A stretch of 64,000 bases of DNA, taken from Linyphia triangularis. Taxonomy: Eukaryota; Arthropoda; Arachnida; Araneae; Linyphiidae. The notes under the pieces are model-generated. The model made no database searches and was not told the origin of the DNA. It saw nothing but the letters and a program-made list of their open reading frames with translations. Positions 61,000 to 64,000 of this stretch are shown here, piece by piece (position 1 is the first letter of the stretch; the number at the start of each line of letters is the position of its first letter). The DNA lies in contig OZ021729.1 of NCBI GenBank assembly GCA_963978545.1, positions 84,796,670-84,860,669 of the forward strand. Direction: 5' to 3'. A program made the position numbers and the translations under genes.

Positions 61000-61305
61000 C
61001 GATTAAACGGTATAGTGGGTTAGCTTGCTATCTTCTAGACCTCGAGCCGACCAAACGGTATAGTGGTTAGCGTGCTGGCTTCTAGACCGCGAGGTTGCGG
61101 GTTCGAGTCCCGTGTAGGTATGGGTGTTTGTAAATGTATGTTGGTTTGTTAAATGACGAAATGTTTCGGCGCATTATAGCCCTCGTGTTGCTGACGGCGC
61201 CAGATAATCTGAATACAACCAACCAACCAACTTCTAGACCTCGAGGTTGCGGGTTCCGAGTCCCGTGTAAGAAGCTAGCAAGCTAACCCACTATACCAGC
61301 GTCAG
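61000..61305 (+). repeat. Older SINE-head palindrome, interrupted
   Basis: GGTATAGTGGGTTAGCTTGC at 61009 is mirrored by GCAAGCTAACCCACTATACC at about 61277-61296. Between them lie a tRNA-like B box (GGTTCCGAGTCCC) and the inserted SINE 61047-61230. Confidence 0.75.
61047..61230 (+). mobile_element. tRNA-derived SINE, copy 10, plus strand
   Basis: CCGACCAAACGG head, GGTTCGAGTCC B box, CAACCAACCAACCAA tail. Perfect 15-base duplication CTTCTAGACCTCGAG (61032-61046, 61231-61245), which is itself SINE sequence. Confidence 0.92.
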
Positions 61306-62185
61306 CCACTAGGCAACCCGCAGGCCTGATCCGGCCCGCGACAGCTTTTTCTCCGGCCCGCCGGTAGTACAGAAGAGCAAAAATCAAATTTTGCGGAAAT
61401 AATTTTAATTTGTCTACAATAGTATGTGTTTATTACCAAAAACCGCGTTTTCCATTAAGTGGCCCGCTTCAGTAAGTCTGAAAAATCCTTTCTGAGACTG
61501 CCAGAAAAAAAAAATCAATAGTTTGAATTATTTTACCAATGACGCATTCCTTCACATTGCTTAGTTTATTATTTATGATACCCAACCCCCTCGACTCGTG
61601 CATGGCACAATTCGAATTCTGCTTTTTTTCTCTGTGATGGGCAGGAGTTGGGTGTTTTAATGCATACTGGCCTCTTTTGTTTTGACGTGAAAAGAACTAT
61701 CGTGATCTCTATGACTCCAGTGCAATAATGGTGTCGGGGACTAGTTTTAAACGCAAAGTAGATAGTGAAAAGCGAACCGGTCGTTATCGTCTCGCAATTA
61801 ACATCGACTAAAATGAAGGATTTAGGAGGTATGTTTTAAATATCTTAATTGATTATGAGGCCAAGTCACATTGGAATAGTGTCACTAAAGATTAATTTCT
61901 TTTATGACTTTAATGCACAATGTAAAGAAAACTATTTTTTTAATTATTTGAAACAAGAATCAAATATCAATTGTTTTTTTATTAATTTAAAAAAGTTAAA
62001 TTATTGTTTCAGTTTTCAAAATTGTTTTATATTGTTAAATCTTTTGTAATTATCACATTTCTAACATTGAACATATGTAGTAAAGCAATATATTTATTGG
62101 CGTATTCGGTATAAATCTACGGCCCGCGGAAAGTTCCAACACAAGTCACGCGGCCCGTCTTTAAAAGTTAGTGAGACGGACGCTG
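61297..62185. mobile_element. hAT-like element
   Basis: Ends CAGCGTCAGCCACTAGGCAA and the inverse of CAGCGTCCGTCTCACTAAC, with CCGGCCCGC-rich sub-terminal DNA seen in many hAT families. Flanking 8-mers do not match. No transposase. Confidence 0.6.
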
Positions 62186-63323
62186 CACCAGGGACGGAAC
62201 TAGGTCACTTTTTACCCGGGGCAAGAATTCATTTTGGCGCCCCCACACAATAATTTTTTAGATTTGAAGCTAACTATATATACATTGAAAATTAACAAAG
62301 GTTTTTCCTTTGTAAAATTCTGTTTTGAAACAAACAATAAAAGAATTAATTAATTGAAATTTTAAATAAATATATTTGACAAGCCCTTATTAATGACCAG
62401 GGTTCATTCTGCTTGCATAAAGATTTGCATAAAGACAAAAAAAACAACTAATGAATCAATACAAATAATGTCAGTTACAATGAAATAAAAGAACATAGTT
62501 GAATGATATGTAACACTTTTTAACACAAAATCTGGTTAACCTGGTTTCAAAACGTCTTAGATCATAAACAATTAAGCTGTTTTACATTTCAAAAAATATT
62601 TTCTTCTGTAAAATACTAATACAAAAATTTAAAAAGCTTCCGAATATTACCAGAACTCATTGAACACAAAAGCAAATTAATTTAATGACTTGTCTACAAA
62701 AATCATTGAATAGTTGGTAAACACATAAATGTTAATTTTAGAACAATTAATTTAAACTTATTGAAACTCATTTTAATAATAGAATGAACAATATATTACT
62801 TACTGGTGCTATGTGTGAGTTCTCCATTTTCTTGGAGAATTTAAAATTCTCACCAATGCAATGGACAAAATTTGACGAACATGACATCTGTTTGGTGAAA
62901 AATAAGGTCGTCAAAATGACACTATAACTCTGTGCAAATGCAATGGCACACGCCTAGAAATCCTTACAATTTGGCGGGTTTTGTGGTCTCAACTGGGAAA
63001 ATCCGCGTGATATCTTTACTTACGCTTTGGCGAAGCTTGCCTTCTTATAGCCATAAATTCTTTGACATTTCAAAAGTTGCGCCTTTTTCTCGTAGCATGG
63101 AGACTGGATTCTTTTTATTTTATTTATCACTTCCTGGAAAATACTTTCTTTTTCGTTATTTTTTATGAAAAATAAGGCCTTGAGATCTATTTTTAGAATT
63201 CATGCCTTGATGTTTTATTATTTTTTCATTATTTAGGAATAGACCAGCATCCGCAGATTTGTACGCCAGGCTCAAACGCACACTCAAACAAAAGTGAAGT
63301 TAATATAAGGGATTTAAAAATAC

Positions 63324-64000
63324 TAGGGGGCTTCGCCCCCTGCTCGCTAACGCTCGCCAACCCCCAAACGCCTCGCTGCGCTCGGATTGAGCGGCTTTGC
63401 CGCTCGAATTTGTGGTTAAAACATCTTGCTGCGCTCGAATAGGTTTGCCTGCCATAAAAAATGTAACCAAATTCTTATAAATTTAATGTAAGGCCTAATA
63501 GAGAAAACACCCAAATTGCAAGTTTCATAATAGAAAGTTAAATATACTATCGAAAACATTCTGACTTAAAACTTCATTAGCTATGCCCTTACATTAAAGT
63601 CCCAATATCTTTTATTTATTCTGGTAAGTCGCCCCGTTAGAGAACGACGTCCAACGCGAAGCATTTTCTGGATAGAAATACTTCAAAATAATAATTACTC
63701 TAATAAAAAAATGCTTCAGAAAAACAGAAAAATTCAACTTTGAAACGAAGAGTTTAAAAAGAGCTTTAAAATTAGCAATGGGTTTGTTGTTTACATATAA
63801 GGATAGCTTTAAAATTAGCAACGGTTGGTTGGTTGGTTGAACCCCCGAGCAGCCAGTTTGTTGTTTACATACGTAAGGATGTTGCCAATCATATATTCAA
63901 AATCATTGAGGCTTTGTAGTAGCTTAATGATGAAAAATATTGAAATTTAACTAATTAATAAAGTGTTAATAAATTATTTTGGCACGTTTTGGCAAATCTA
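63324..64000 (-). mobile_element. Non-autonomous Helitron, cut by window end
   Basis: Second copy of 18164-18921 in the same orientation: CTAGGGGGCTTCGCCCCC hairpin end at 63324, with a longer CTCGCTGCGCTCG segment than the first copy. Confidence 0.82.

Larger units (their letters stand above)
59638..64000 (-). other. Upstream of the first exon seen
   Basis: Probably another anoctamin intron. Holds the mariner-like remnant, MITE-2 copy f with a dimeric SINE, a nested SINE pair, a hAT and a Helitron start. 62190-63240 is AT-rich with nothing recognised. I see no exon. Confidence 0.6.

Noticed and set aside
61047..61118. A tRNA gene
   Set aside because: Pol III boxes are present, but the same head recurs in ten copies with a common body and AACC tail, so it is a SINE.

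Overview
This is animal nuclear DNA, most likely from an arthropod. It is AT-rich by eye, and its only host gene is split into many short exons with canonical GT-AG introns. The rest is dominated by transposable elements: tRNA-derived SINEs, Helitrons, hAT, Tc1/mariner, piggyBac and P elements. I cannot name the species; a chelicerate would fit, but that is a guess. There are no bacterial operons, rRNA genes or CRISPR arrays.

The host gene lies on the minus strand and covers almost the whole window. It is an anoctamin (TMEM16) most like vertebrate ANO7. I placed 19 exons between 59637 and 4972. Their phases join into one open reading frame of about 811 residues with no stop or frameshift. It starts inside the cytosolic dimerisation domain, so the 5' exon or exons lie beyond 64000. 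It ends in an acidic tail with a TGA at 4972-4974. The six acidic or Asn calcium ligands known from TMEM16 proteins are all present, so the gene looks functional.

Layout, low to high coordinate. 1-4971 is downstream sequence with small MITEs. 4972-24127 carries the 3' ten exons with SINEs, an intact-length Tc1 element (9899-11499), piggyBac-type and fold-back MITEs, a 60-bp minisatellite and a Helitron. 24128-38714 holds a hAT with a perfect target duplication, several MITEs and a Helitron with internal tandem repeats. The 38881-49633 intron holds a P-family transposon (40489-48234) with a four-exon THAP-domain transposase; that element itself contains a SINE and a hAT-like element. The 53137-59500 intron is a nest: a Helitron sits in a MITE and itself contains a piggyBac MITE, a hAT and another MITE. 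59638-64000 holds a dimeric SINE, a SINE-in-SINE, a mariner-like remnant, a hAT and the start of another Helitron.

There is no sign of a new multi-gene system. The most interesting material is the P-like element, the dated order of nested insertions with their empty sites, the SINE dimer, and transposon edges that lie 15-50 bases from splice donors of the anoctamin gene. Repeat family names such as MITE-1 are mine. TE ends were read by eye and may be a few bases off unless a target duplication is stated.
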